NCBI GenBank assembly: GCA_028554755.1
Contig: JAPTOF010000015.1
Coordinates: 1,612,001-1,676,000, forward strand
Direction: 5' to 3'
DNA: 64,000 nucleotides
Source: Cordia subcordata
Taxonomy: Eukaryota; Streptophyta; Magnoliopsida; Boraginales; Cordiaceae
A model generated the notes under the pieces. The model saw only the letters and a list, made by a program, of their open reading frames with translations, searched no databases and had not been told where the DNA came from. The translations under genes were made by a program, and so were the position numbers. This document shows, piece after piece, positions 1 to 11,461 of the stretch; position 1 is the first letter of the stretch; every line of letters begins with the position of its first letter.

Positions 1-31
1 ATGTAACCACATGCTTTTGATGCCCTTACAG

Positions 32-190
32 GATATTATGCAACAATCCTCTGTTAACAGTCTGGTTAAGAGTAAGAAGAAGTCATTGCTTTCATCTCTT
101 GATGAACTTGCAGAGAGGATGCCCTCTTTACTTGACGTTGATCATCCATGTGCCCAAAGGCACATTGCAGAAGCTCGTCAAGCTGTTGAG
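32..190 (+). CDS. KAC1: KAC/KIN-14 kinesin-like protein, penultimate exon (partial gene)
   Basis: This exon encodes 53 residues of the C-terminal region of a kinesin-like protein of the KAC family (Arabidopsis KAC1/KAC2, also KIN14A/B or KCA1/2). These cytoplasmic proteins act in actin-based chloroplast photorelocation. The family is recognised from LVKSKKKSLL, ELAERMPSLL and DHPCAQRHIAEAR. The exon follows a good acceptor (TTACAG ending at 31) and ends in phase 0 at GAG/GTGTGC (190/191). The reading frame joins the exon starting at 6526 without shift. The motor domain and earlier exons lie upstream of the window. The symbol names the family; whether this is the KAC1 or KAC2 orthologue cannot be decided from this fragment. 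Confidence 0.85.
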
Positions 191-316
191 GTGTGCAAGA
201 ACTTTGACATAACTGCTTCTAGTTATCATCTCTGTAGTTACATTCTGTTTACCTTAATTTTAAGAGCTCAGAGAAACAAATTCCGCAAACACTAGAAATT
301 TGTAGTTTGCACTTAT

Positions 317-450
317 TGAGTAGAAAAGAGAGACATTAAAGACTATAATTGTGTGTTATTCAAATAATGTCCAATACCCTTTATATAGTGTTAAGTACAA
401 TGAACAATAAACTATTTTCTCAACGTGGGACAAACACTATCACTACTTCA
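317..450 (-). repeat. 3' LTR of the Ale-type copia element
   Basis: This 134-bp terminal repeat, TG to CA, matches 5145-5278 closely. On the minus strand it is the downstream LTR. A TATATAA motif reads on the minus strand at 381-387. Confidence 0.9.
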
Positions 451-459
451 ACTCCTCAA

Positions 460-2010
460 GCTGGAGCATATATATCATGTGCTCAACTTGTTACAAAAAT
501 ACTCAACTCTAAGACCCCTTAAAGACTTAGTAAAAAAGCCAGTCAACTATTGATGATTTGAACTAACGTGTAAAATGACAATCTCTTTGGCTCACACCTT
601 ACTTATTGCAAAGTGACAGTCAATCTCAATGTGCTTAGTACGCTCGTGTAACACAGGATTTGAGGCAATATGCATTGTTGCCTGATTATCACAAACTAAC
701 TTCTTAGGTTGAGAACAATCCATCCCAATCTCTTCGAGTAGATGCTTTACTCATATCAGTTCACATGTGGTTAATCCTATAGATAGGTATTCAGATTTAG
801 TACTGGAGATGGGCCGTCTATCAATTGGACAACATGCCCAATCAGCACTAGAATATCCTACATTATCAGTGTGACCCTGATTTTTGTATAATATTCCTTT
901 TCTTGGTGCACATTTGAGGCAACGGAGAATACGAATGACCGTATCCCAGTGGCTCTATCGTGGGGAGTTAAGAAACTGGCTGACTACACTCGTGGCAAAG
1001 GAAATTTTTGGGTGAGTCACTGTAAGATAGTTCAGTTTGCTAACTAATCTCCTGTATCTCCCTATGTCTTCTACTAGCTCCCCCTCATGAGATACTAATT
1101 TCACATTTGGATCCATCGGTGAGTCGCACAGTCTTGAACCAAGCATTCCAGCCTTATCAAGAATGTCTAGAACATACTTATACTGGGAAATAAAGATACC
1201 CTCATCAGAACGTGCAACCTCGATATCTAGAAAATAGTGCAACTCCCCCAAGTCTTTAGTCTGAAACTGTTGATAGAGAAACGCCTTCAAATCCGCTACA
1301 CCTGTCACATCGTCCCCAGTGATGATAATATCATCAACATACACGATTAATAAGAGCTGTTTACCCAAAGATGAGTTTCGATGGAACACCGACTGATCAA
1401 CTCCATATCTTGTCAACCCGTATTTAAGTACAGCTTCATTGCAACGGCCGAACCATGCCTGAGGTGATTGATTCAATCCATGCAAAGATTTCTTCAAACA
1501 ACACACCTTATGAGACTCTCCTTGGGCAATGAACCTTGATGGTTGCTCCATATATACTTCTTCTTCAAGGGTCCCATTAAGTATCATCGTAATCAATGCC
1601 ATAAACCTGGGCATATCCTTTCACACCAAGCAGGCTTTTTGTCGATTAATCGTATCATTTGGAGAGCATTTCATTGTATAAACCCAGTGACAACCAACTA
1701 CAGATTTGCCGACTAGAAAGTCAACCAAGTCCCAAGTACTATTGGCCTATAGAGCAGACATTTCTTCCCTCAAGGCCTCATACCAACCCAGATGTGCAAG
1801 TGCTTTTGAGACATTGGAAGAGACAGAGGTAGAAGAAAGGGAAGCAACAAAGGATAGGTATGACAGGGATAAGGCATGATAAGACACAAAATGAGAAATG
1901 GGATATTTAGTAGTACAAGAATGTGTACCCTTTCTAAGAGCAATGGGAATATCTATGTCAGAAGAATAAGGGATTGTAGATGGACAGCACAAGAGCTTCA
2001 GTTGATGGCT
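460..2010 (-). pseudogene. Broken copia reverse transcriptase and RNase H (Ale type)
   Basis: The RT N-terminal linker (HFVSYHALSLSYLSFV) lies at 1992-1747. The palm domain lies at 1614-955, with VYMEQPSRF, SLHGLNQSPQAWF and the catalytic YVDD box in LLIVYVDDIIITGDD. The stretch between about 1620 and 1745 is frameshifted or partly lost, removing part of the fingers. The RNase H C-terminus continues to about 460 with in-frame stops (SSADWACC, VCDNQATMHIASNPV, ERTKHIEID). Domain order is standard copia. Confidence 0.82.
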
Positions 2011-2047
2011 GCTGGCAATGTCGTCGTTGATATGTTTGCAAATCTGG

Positions 2048-3380
2048 TCAATTCAAACGAGATAAGTCAAGGGAGGAGGGGAGATCGTTAGTAGAGAGGG
2101 TAGCAGGGACAAGAGAGAGACTAAATAAAGGAACAGGGAGCGGCAAATCATCAATCACTGTGCTAGACACTTCGGAAGACAGACCGAAGTAGGACTGAGA
2201 CTCAAAGAAGATGATATCTGCACTGAAGAACAACCTATCTAAATCAGGAGAGTAACAATTGTAGCCGTTTTGAGTATGACTATATCCTCGGAAGATGCAC
2301 TTAATAGAGCGAAGACTCAATTTGTCCAACCCAGGTGAAAAATTATGGACAAAACAGACACAGTCAAACACTTTAGGAGGAAGATGATAAATTGGTTTAT
2401 AAGGACACAAAACTGAAAAAGGAAGCCTATCATGGTATACAGACGATGGCATTCGATTAATAAGGTAACATGCAGTAAGGACAACATCGTTCCAAAAACG
2501 AATTGGAACATTCATATGTAGAAGAAGTGCACGAGCTGTCTTAATAAGATGCCTATTTTTGTGCTCAGCAACTCCATTTTGTTGAGGAGTGTAAGCACAA
2601 GAGAATTGATATATGATCCCCTTAGACATCAAGAAAGAACAAAAAGAAGATTAAAAATATTCCTTGGCATTGTCACTGCATAAAATACGAATTGTAGCCC
2701 CAAAACATAGAAAAAACTTCAGAACGATCTTTTAACAAATATAATCAAGTCATGCATGAAAAATCATCAATAAAAGTAACAAAATATTTATATCCAAATT
2801 ATAAACATGACTAGGTCCCCAAATATCAGAATGAACAAACTCAAATGCGGCAGCTGCCCGTGATTTGTAAAGAAACTATAAGAATGTTTGCCTAGTTGAC
2901 ATCACTCACATAAAACCTCATTGACACTATCTAAAGACGGGACCATTTTCTTCAAACTGGATAGAGATGGATGGCCAAGCTGAATGTGGGCCAAGCTAGG
3001 AGACGGGACTATAGGACAAGTTTCTCTGGGGTGGACATTGAAGTAATAGAGACCATTGGACTCAAGCCTTGTGCCAATCTGCTCGCCAGTTTTTCGATCC
3101 TGAACAATCACACCATCAGAGGTAAAAGTAACAAAGAGGTTAAACAGCTTAGTTAACTTGCTGACAGATAATAAATTACAAGGAAATTTAGGAAAATACA
3201 AAATAGAGGAAGGGTCAATGATGGTGTAAGATGGACAGTCCCAACCCCTGAGACAGCGGTAGAGGAACCATCAACAAGGGTTACGGGGGAATAGGAATCC
3301 AATGAGCGAAAATTGGTCAATAAGAAAAGATTACCATTCATATGATGGGAAGCTCCAGAGTCTAAAATCCACTTACCGGA
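2048..3380 (-). pseudogene. Broken copia protease and integrase (Ale type)
   Basis: The aspartic protease active site reads WILDSGASHHMNG near 3341-3375, so the catalytic DSG is kept. It is followed by the GAG-pre-integrase segment (LAHIQLGHPSLSSLKKMVP near 2950-3010), shifted into another frame. The integrase C-terminal half at 2632-2048 retains the third catalytic residue in PQQNGVAEHKNRHL and the usual tail (INRMPSSV, IFRGYS). The core with the first two catalytic aspartates, about 2640-2900, is degenerate. The element could not be autonomous. Confidence 0.78.
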
Positions 3381-4505
3381 GCAGGAAGATGACTGAGATA
3401 AATAGGCAGTAGAGGTAGTGGCATGCGTAGCAGGAGTGGTGAAGATCGGGTAGCTTGTTGAGATGCCTGAAACTGAAGATAGTGCATGTATAGAGATTCA
3501 GACAAAGTGAAAGCAGGTAGAGTACTCTGTGATGGAGCATTCTGAGATCATATGGTCTCGAAAGACGAAATGTTAGAGGAATCACCTTGAACAACATAAG
3601 CAATTCTATATGGTCAACCGTGTAAAACCCAACAAGTATCACGGGTATGACCCAATTTCTAACAATGAGTACACAAAGGTTGAGAGGTTTGACCACCTCA
3701 ACCATCTTTATTAATGCCACATCCTTTTCCACAGCCTCCTCGAGAAGCATTATCGGTACGTATAACTAGCTTTGTAAGGAGCGCAGAGCCATGATCAAAA
3801 CCAACTACACGCACGACTCAATTGATTATTCATATCAGGCATTAGGGGTAACGCTAGAGCTAACATAATCTGTGATCGAACAAAGTCATATGAAGAGGGA
3901 AGACCTTGAAGCATGAGAACCAAAAGAGCTGCTCTCTTTGTTTCCGAGCAATATCACAGCAAATAGGAAAAAATTTCATTATATTTAGAGATTGTGCTTT
4001 GGAAGCACCCAAAGTCAATGGAAAGACTTTTCTCATCAAGTTGTGTGCACAGAAGATCATTAATGACGTCATAAATCTGACTAACATTGCTAATGTACAT
4101 CTTCTGAGCCAAAGTCCAAAGTTGTTTGCAAGTATAACACTGGTGAAACACAACATACAACTCGAGTTCAATCGATTGGAGCAATAAACTGAGAAGTTGA
4201 ACATCAACCTGATCCCATAGCTGAGACTTCTCCTCTGATAATTTGGCAGCATCTTCTGTCAAATAGCAAACTAATCCTTACCCTCAAAACCACAATCTCA
4301 AAGCAAAAGACCAGTGAGTATAGATACAGTCGTTGAGTTTGGTCATAGTAATCACAGGAGTGCTAGTGAAATTCGAAACAGCAACAGTCATCTCAGAAAG
4401 CTTTTTAGAAATCTGTGAGAGATCATCTTTAGGAACAGTCTCATCTTGAAGAACAGTGATGTTGGAACTATTATTTGTTGGAAGATTATATTTAGAGGAG
4501 GCCAT
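3373..4505 (-). pseudogene. Broken copia gag (Ale type)
   Basis: Gag would form the capsid of the element's particle. The likely start is the ATG at 4505, about 620 bp inside the primer-binding site. The N-terminus begins MASSKYNLPTNN, and fragments in two frames carry the usual gag body (CYTCKQLWTLAQKMYISN, SQIYDVINDLLCTQLDE). Frameshifts break the gene near 4260 and 3950, and the zinc-knuckle region around 3630-3750 is readable only in pieces. The stretch 4506-5128 is an untranslated leader with T-rich and GGTGG-rich tracts and no coding signal. Confidence 0.75.
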
Positions 4506-5128
4506 ATTTCAAAAAGCCAAGATTAAACGAGAAAAGGCAAGGAGATAAAGAGCGACTAACCACAAAAGAGAAACTAGATACATGGATCAACCACACATAA
4601 TTAGTGTGTCATTTTTCTTTTTTTCCCCCCTTTTTTTGTTTTTTCTTTTCTCTCTTTTTTTTTTTTATCTTTGTTATTTTTTTCTTTACTGCTCAAAGTA
4701 AAGAAACAGGTTTATTACCAAAAAAGAAAAGAAAATAAAAAAAAGAAAAAGTAATTAAAGCAATAGAACATGAGAAGATTGGAATATGAAAGTGGGACTT
4801 AGCGAGGTGAAGAGAGCAGAGCGAGGCGAGCATGGCGGTACCAGCCGGAGCAAGTTCTGGTCATTGGTGGAGGCACGTGAGATTCACGTGCGCTGGAGAG
4901 TGGTGCGTGGGGGTGATGGCTATGATGGATGGCGACAGAGATGGTTGATCTGAGGTTGCGGTGATGCAGGGAGTGTGATGGTGGCCTTGGATTAGGACAC
5001 CAACGAGATTCAGGTAGGGTTCCAGCAAGGGCGCTAGTGCTATGTTGGTTGTTGGAGTGAGGCGAGTTGATCGGTGGTGGTGGTTGGTGGTTTGGTGGTG
5101 GCAGTGATGGTATTAATGTCTCTCCTTG

Positions 5129-5141
5129 GCTCTAGATACCA
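5129..5141 (-). other. Primer-binding site, tRNA-Met type
   Basis: The minus strand reads TGGTATCTAGAGC, which is close to the usual copia site TGGTATCAGAGC complementary to the 3' end of initiator tRNA-Met. It lies 3 bp inside the 5' LTR, where minus-strand DNA synthesis should prime. Confidence 0.85.
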
Positions 5142-5144
5142 TAT

Positions 5145-5278
5145 TGAGTAGAAAAGAGAGACAATAAAGACTATAATTGTGTGTTATTCAAATAATGTCT
5201 AATACCCTTTATATAGGGTTAAGTACAATGAATAAAATACTATTTTCCCGATGTGGGACAAACATTGTCACTACTTCA
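5145..5278 (-). repeat. 5' LTR of the Ale-type copia element, with promoter-like TATATAA
   Basis: This is the second 134-bp LTR. On the minus strand it lies upstream of the primer-binding site and gag, so it is the promoter LTR. TATATAA reads on the minus strand at 5209-5215. Confidence 0.9.
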
Positions 5279-6525
5279 ACAGAACTTTTAACTCTTAAGG
5301 GCTACCAGATGTAGAAGTAAATTTGTTAGTGGGCTTGCTGATAGATAACCAGGTATAGATCTGTGAGCCTTTACTGTTGCCTAGCAATTTCATCCAAAGT
5401 TAAAATTATATGATTAAGTCCTTGGTTTCTTGTTCTCCAATTTCTCTTTGTAGTAAAGTGGTTTGTATCTTTAAGTTTATGAAAATTTCCAATTTATGAT
5501 TTAAAATATTGCATTAAGATGTTTAACATTATAAGAAGTGCATGCTTCTCATTGAAGTACTAGATATGTATTGGACATGAGACACATATACAGGAAAAAT
5601 GAGTATGCCAACGGGCATTTCCCAAAGTAGGACAGGATTTGGTGAGGACACTTAAAAAATATACAGAGACATGTTTTTTGTATCTTATAGGGCATCTGTA
5701 ACTATCTCCTCTCCTGTCAGTCCTTTTTGTTTTTGTTCCTTTTGTCGGTGGAATAGTAGATGAACATGATTTACAAATTATCAAGAGTTTGAACATGTAT
5801 AAGAAAAAATGTGAAAAAGAGGCTGAGGAAACAAAGGCATACATAAAAGAAAATTTCAAATCCTTCAAATATTTGATACTTTAAAACTATGTTATTGATA
5901 GTTGAACTACCAAGGTGAAGGACAATGGGCGAAGAGTGTCCTTTACGGTTCTCATAGGGTTTTTTGAGAGATGTACAGGAATTACATCTACCTTCTTACT
6001 TGTGTTCATGATAATCTAATTTAATATCTTCATAATGATTTGGACTTACACTACCTTCTATTTTCTATTGATATAAGTTTGTAAATAAAATTCTGTACAA
6101 GTTATGTCCTCAGCAAATGCAAAATTCATGAAGTCATAACAGTTGTTTTGCGTGCCAAACCTTGTCCTGATTGTCTCTGTGTGGAACAGTAGGACATGAT
6201 GTTCAGAAGTGTTCGAGCATCCTCACATATCATGTCATCTTGAGTTCAAAACAGTGCAGCTGAGGTCATAAATCCAAGTTAATGGGAAAGCCCGAGTGAG
6301 GACTTAAATCCATTTGAATGAAAAACCCAAAGTGCATCAAGAAGTCAAAATAAATAAATAAGTGGCCGTGATGGTAGTGCCTTTGTTGTGAGAAGACAGA
6401 TTCTTGTTAGATATAAAGCTAGGAATGCGCATTTTACTTCTTCCACCTACTTTCTGCTTTTGCTCGGTTCTGGTGGATTGTTTACAACTTTCTTTTTGTC
6501 TTATATTGTTCTTGTGATCTTACAG

Positions 6526-6972
6526 TCTGTTGCTGAAGAGGAGGATCGGCCTTATGATACTTCAAGAGCTTCTGCAGATGTGGGGTCTGGTGCTGAAACT
6601 GATGTGGCCCAGTGGAACGTCTTGCAGTTTAACACAGGCTCAACAACACCGTTCATAATCAAATGCGGAGCCAATTCTAATTCTGAGTTGGTTATCAAAG
6701 CTGATGCACGAGTTCAGGAACCTAAAGGTGGTGAGATTGTCAGGGTTGTCCCAAGACCAACTATTCTGGAAAACATGAGTTTAGAGGAGATGAAAGAGCT
6801 GTTTGCTCAGCTGCCCGAGGCTTTAAGCTTGCTTTCTCTAGCCAGAACGGCAGATGGAACCCGGGCCAGGTATTCGAGGCTGTACAGGACTCTAGCAATG
6901 AAAGTTCCAGCATTGAGAGAACTAGTTGGCGAACTCGAGAAGGGAGGAGCACTCAAGGATGTACGGACCTAA
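6526..6972 (+). CDS. KAC1: KAC/KIN-14 kinesin-like protein, last exon
   Basis: This exon gives 148 C-terminal residues ending at TAA (6970-6972). It starts right after CTTACAG at 6525, in phase 0 with the exon ending at 190, giving VE/SVAEEED at the junction. Strongly conserved family blocks are WNVLQFNTGSTTPFI, KCGANSNSELVIKADARVQE, GGEIVRVVPRP, NMSLEEMKELF, LARTADGTRARYSRLYRTLA and LVGELEKGGALKDVRT, which together mark the KAC C-terminal region. There is no stop or shift, so the gene looks functional despite the copia insertion in the preceding intron. An apparent methionine upstream at 6388 lies inside the intron. Confidence 0.9.
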   Translation, partial: SVAEEEDRPYDTSRASADVGSGAETDVAQWNVLQFNTGSTTPFIIKCGANSNSELVIKADARVQEPKGGEIVRVVPRPTILENMSLEEMKELFAQLPEALSLLSLARTADGTRARYSRLYRTLAMKVPALRELVGELEKGGALKDVRT

Positions 6973-7212
6973 TGATGCGAGTCTCTTGGAGCAGGCACTT
7001 TTCCACTGTTGTTTTATCATAGGCCAATATGGATACTGTTTTAGAGTTCTAAACGAATATGCAGCCTGTATTATCGAATGCATACCAATCAGAGGATCAT
7101 CTGGGTGTCAAGTGCCTCACGTCCATGTAATATTCTCTTTACCACACCTAATATTACCAATTCTTTTGATGTAATTTATGTGAATATTTTGTTTGATGTG
7201 TCAAAGGCTGGT
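6973..7212 (+). other. Probable 3' untranslated region of the KAC-like gene
   Basis: The region between the stop codon and the tandem duplication at 7213 is AT-rich with no conserved coding signal. No canonical AATAAA is obvious. The exact cleavage site cannot be set by eye. Confidence 0.5.
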
Positions 7213-7484
7213 TGTTAATTTGTTATCTTTTGTAGCGCTTTTATTATTTATAAGTACTATATCGGTATATCACGATTGGTTAATTACACTTACATTATTA
7301 ACAAAAGTACGTTTTATATTAAATACATACTTTTTTACTACATAGCTCTGTTAATTTGTTATCTTTTGTAGCGCTTTTATTATTTATAAGTACTATATCG
7401 GTATATAACGATTGGTCAATTACGCTTACATTATTAACAAAACCAAGTTTTATATTAAATACATACTCTTTTACTACATAGCAC
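7213..7484. repeat. 136-bp tandem duplication downstream of KAC
   Basis: Two head-to-tail copies, 7213-7348 and 7349-7484, share the same start (TGTTAATTTGTTATC) and end (TACTACATAGC). They differ by a handful of substitutions. The contents are AT-rich and non-coding. Confidence 0.9.
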
Positions 7485-9429
7485 TGAGAAAAACCAATTT
7501 AAAAATGTGTTATTTACATGCCGTTTCAATTACGTTTATAGATGATATCTTTGAGTAACGTATGCTTTTTGCCATTCTCCATGGGAATACATCATAATAA
7601 AAGAAGGCTTACACTTTTACAAGCTATTTTATTATAAGCCACGAAACTAAGCCAAAATGCAAGCCATATTGCCCCATGGCACATCCAAAGCACTCCAAAG
7701 TTTTTGTGAGGTACAATTATGTTAATATTATTACTATATAGATAAAAAAATGATTTTCTTTATTTCTTTTTTTTTAATTAAAGTTTATAATATTCTATAT
7801 TATATATCTATTATTTATTATAAATAATATAATTGTTGCAATCAGCCCTTTCGCGACTCAAACAGCTGGTACGCTTTTTGACTCGCAACAGCTCAATGGG
7901 CGGGAGCTCTCTATTTGCTTACAATGCCGGCTGTTTGCCTGCCTTTAGTTAAAAGTAGAAGTAGGGCTGATCCCCGTGTGCTAGAGGGAGGACCGAAAAG
8001 TTTGTGTTAAGCATATAGTAGATTCTTGTCTTGTTTAGGCATTTGGTGCCCTCTTTACCGGCCTTCTTAGTGGCATAGAAATATAGATATATATGGAATA
8101 ATTGTTCCAACTACCTCCTAGTTGTGAGGATTCAAATTCTATTTTAAATCAATATTTTTAAGGAATTAACAAATTCCCTACCTATCTTTAATAGTAATAA
8201 TATATTTGTGTTAGACGGAAAATGAGAATATATACATTTTAATTTAATGTTTTTCTTTTCACCGACTACAAAAGTGCATTGCAATAATTTTTCTTATTGG
8301 TTTCTTAACAGGATGGTTGGCAAAGCACTTCAAGCTACTATGTGTAAGCTATTCTGACAAGCTACGTTATATTATATTTGCTGTGGGAGAGAAATTGAGG
8401 ATTAGATAACAGTGGAAAAATACTTAATGAGGACCAGCTCTTCGTATTGATTTCTTCGAAGGTTGGAATGGAAATTATGAATGGATATAAATTTAGGGAT
8501 TCAGCATTCAATATATTTTTGCTTACTAGATGGACTAAAGAACATTGATTTTTGACTTCTGTTTTTGTATTGTACTCTGATTCTGAATTAATATAAACTC
8601 CTACTTACTTACCAACCGATGTGTAAAGAATACTTTTCTTGTGGATATTTTGTCTAGTAGCGTACCCCTTAGGTTTCTATTGGTTTATTGTGTTTTTCTC
8701 AAAAGAACTACATTATTAATTTATTGTGTTTTTCTTTCTTGTATTATTTTATTTTACTAAATTATTTGCTTTTTAGAATTGGTCAGAAACATAACTTTTA
8801 TCTTAGAATTAGTAAAACTCATGCACCTAATTTTTCTCAAGTGTGCTTTGCATGAATCTAATTTTTCTCAAATGAAAGTTGCATATGAAGTGGTCAGATC
8901 AGCGCATCTACTTTTTCTTCTATAATTTCTCAACTTATGAAATGAATGTTGTTCCACCACTTTTTTCTCCGTAGTTGTTGAGAACTTGGCCTATAAGTAT
9001 TTGCTCCCAACATCTGTACGACACAACCAGGCCATTTAAGCTTTGTATACATAGCTACCATATTAAAAAAGCTCTGCTTTGCATACGCTCTTCTAAAACC
9101 TTTGCTTTGCTTTGCTTTCCCACGATTTTCTTCTTCACTCTCAACTGGGTTCAAACCAAAAATACTTTATTATATTTTTGTTGTTCCTATATCTAATTTA
9201 AAACTAGAAAAGCTTGTTAAATCATAGGAGATACACTACTAGATGAAATATCTTCAAGGATAGCGTCGTTTACACGTCTCCTACTAAGTTTAATTACTTC
9301 GAAAAAACAATCTTAACAATTTTTCTTACCATGTTCTTATGGGGTCCGTTGATCTCCAATGATGCATAACCTTTTACTATTGTCCCTTTACTATAACAAA
9401 CTGCACCTCTGCAGCCTACCATTCTCGTC
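7485..9429. other. Intergenic DNA without a supported gene
   Basis: AT-rich DNA. The only distinct block is a more GC-rich patch at about 7841-7975 bounded by 9-bp inverted repeats (ATCAGCCCT at 7841-7849 and AGGGCTGAT at 7963-7971), possibly a MITE remnant. Short open frames at 8930-9196 on both strands have no recognised motif. Confidence 0.5.
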
Positions 9430-10690
9430 ATGCCTACAGTTACTTTTGCCAAGCTATTCCCTGACATCTCCAAAATTGAAGATTTTGGTGGATCCAATTT
9501 CAAGTGATGGCAAGAATATGTGTACTCTGTCCTTCACATGCATGTTGTGGCCTTTGCCCTCACTCATCCAAAACTTGAGGAGTCATCTTCCAAACAATTG
9601 AAGCTCTGGATTCACACAAATAACGCATGTAGCATACTACAATAAATACCTATTCTAACTAGCTGTTCAACGTTTACTGTTATTACAAGAAAGCAAAGAA
9701 AATTTGGAACTCCTTGAAAACTAAGTATACTGCTGAAGATGTTGCCAAACAATAATTTGTCATTGATAACTATTACAAATGGTTGATGATCAAGGACAAT
9801 GATATCAAAACTCAAAGCATTGAGTATCATAAACTGATTGAAGATCTCAAGTCCGGAAAAATATCCTTCCAAAAGAATTTGTAGCTAGTATGCTGGTTGA
9901 AAAATTGCCGCAATCTTGAAGTGACTACAAACAATTACTTAAGCACAAACAAAAGCAGTTATCACTTGCTAACTTGGTCACACACATCATCATAAAAGAC
10001 ATCAATAGAAAGGAAACTATCACTAAAGGTAAGGAGATGACTTCTAAAACCAATTTCATGCATGACAATAAGTGACATGGTAAGCTAAATAAAAGGTATG
10101 AAAAGAAAAATGATTACAAGTCCAAAACTAACAACCAGACCTTCAAAAAGAAAGGCAATTACTTTGTATATAGTAAACTAGGCAACCATGGATTTCAATG
10201 GAGAAAAAGAAAGGGGGGAAATGACAATCTTGCTAAACTAAATGCAAATTTAGTTGAAGCAGATGATATTATTGCTATGGTCATTTCTCAGGTAAATATC
10301 ATGGCCAATGTGGGAGATTGGGTGATAGAATCTAGTGCTACTAGGCACATTTGTGCTAATAAAAATAATTTTGTGTCTTACACATAAGTTGACGAGAGAG
10401 AAGAATCTGTTTATCTTGGTGACTCAAGGACTACTCCAATTCTTGGAGAAAAAAAAGTTATTCTCAAATTCACATTTGGAAAAACTCTAGCACCGAGTGA
10501 AGTGCTATATATTCCTAATATCTGAACTAATAATAAATTTATAGGCAAGGGATTATTGTAATCATGACTTGTTTATACTAAATGTTTTTCAAGTTATGAA
10601 TGAAAATGCGTTCTTCTGCTTACTTGATTGATTCTTGTGATTTATGGCATGTTAAATTGGAACATATTAGTTTGTCTTATATCAAGAAAC
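9430..10690 (+). pseudogene. Truncated copia gag-protease relic
   Basis: This is a decayed copia polyprotein on the plus strand with no LTR in view. From an ATG at 9430, gag reads FAKLFPDISKIEDFGGSNFK, then a stop, then YVYSVLHMHVVAFALTHPK. The UBN2-type gag core continues (KYTAEDVAKQ, stop, FVIDNYYKW, EYHKLIEDLKSGK). A degenerate zinc knuckle near 10164 (YFVYSKLGNHGFQW) has lost its cysteines. The protease reads WVIESSATRHICANKNNFVSY, so the DSG site has become ESS. The GAG-pre-integrase start (LWHVKLEHISLSYIKK) is near 10640-10690, and homology then ends. At least five stops are present, so it is a dead fragment. Confidence 0.8.
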
Positions 10691-11456
10691 CAACACAGTA
10701 AATTAATAATTTAGTTCTTTTAAGATAAACATAATAAACCAACATTATACCGCTATTGGGAACAAGCCTTTTTCTTTTTTTGGTATTATTAAAGAAAAAA
10801 GTCCATTAATCTATCATTGGAATAGGTTTTGCATAGATTAAATTGTTATTTCTAACACTTTTTTCGTAATAAAAAGTATTATATTGAAAAAGCAAAGCAT
10901 AAAAGCCATTTTCAATTCTTGAACCCAGAGTACCCAATTTTTCAATAGTACTAAAGCTTGACATGTCAATTGAAAAATCTATTAATTTTGCAAAATATTG
11001 TTGATGCTTTTTGTGTAATACAAAATATTGAACTAATAATAAAATATAAGTTCTTTTGTCTTTAGTTGAAAGTAAGAACATGATTGGTAACGTGGATTGA
11101 TATAAACTATTATATACATGATGTTGACCTTCAATTGCGTAGCAAATATTACATACATGATGATGTCATTCATGAATTTGATTATTATAGTGATGAAAAT
11201 AATTATATAAGAACAATACTAGTAATTAACATGCGAAAGTATGTAACTATAATGCTCCTAGTTCTACATATATTTTAAAAGATCTCGAAAATAGTATGAA
11301 ATAGTATCAAATCAAAGTTGAAACTGAATATAATTCATTAATATGAAGATACAATTTTCGAATTCTAAATCAAGTTACCCTGTTTTTATTTTTATCTTTA
11401 GTTTATTAACAAAATTTGATTGATAAATATTGTCAATAATCTTTTGTTGTTAATTC
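10691..11456. other. AT-rich intergenic stretch
   Basis: No gene, terminal repeat or recognised motif is visible between the copia relic and the Tat insertion site. Several ATTATATAC/CATGATG near-repeats occur around 11105-11170 without clear periodicity. Confidence 0.5.
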
Positions 11457-11461
11457 GTCAG

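Larger units (their letters stand above)
317..5278 (-). mobile_element. Ale-type Ty1/copia retrotransposon, decayed, inside the KAC intron
   Basis: This is a structurally complete 4962-bp element on the minus strand, opposite to the host gene. It has 134-bp LTRs at both ends beginning TG and ending CA, a tRNA-Met type primer-binding site next to the right LTR, and the domain order gag, protease, integrase, RT, RNase H. Domain wording (LLIVYVDDIIITGDD, QTKDLGELHYFL) and the short LTRs fit the Ale/Retrofit lineage. The LTRs differ at about 11 of 134 positions by hand count, so the insertion is not recent. Every coding block carries stops or frameshifts. I found no convincing 5-bp target-site duplication (CTTAT on the left, ACAGA on the right). 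Confidence 0.88.
191..6525 (+). other. Large last visible intron of the KAC-like gene
   Basis: The 6335-bp intron runs from GTGTGC at 191 to TTACAG ending at 6525. About 4.96 kb of it is the antisense Ale-type copia element at 317-5278. Without that insertion the intron would be about 1.37 kb. The remainder (191-316 and 5279-6525) is AT-rich and shows no coding signal. Confidence 0.8.

Noticed and set aside
312..5283. Target-site duplication for the Ale element
   Set aside because: CTTAT on the left and ACAGA on the right do not match. Shifting the boundaries by one or two bases did not produce a convincing repeat.
6388..6525. Extra N-terminal coding sequence (MRRQILVRYKARN...) ahead of the KAC last exon
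   Set aside because: This stretch is intronic. A clear TTACAG acceptor at 6525 restores the frame with the upstream exon, and the preceding residues are not conserved in the family.
6926..7174. 82-codon frame overlapping the KAC stop codon
   Set aside because: It is in another frame from the conserved C-terminus and extends into the 3' untranslated region.
8930..9196. Short open frames on both strands (about 73 codons each)
   Set aside because: No motif, no splice context and no homology I can name. The GCAAAGCAAAGC runs make chance open frames likely.
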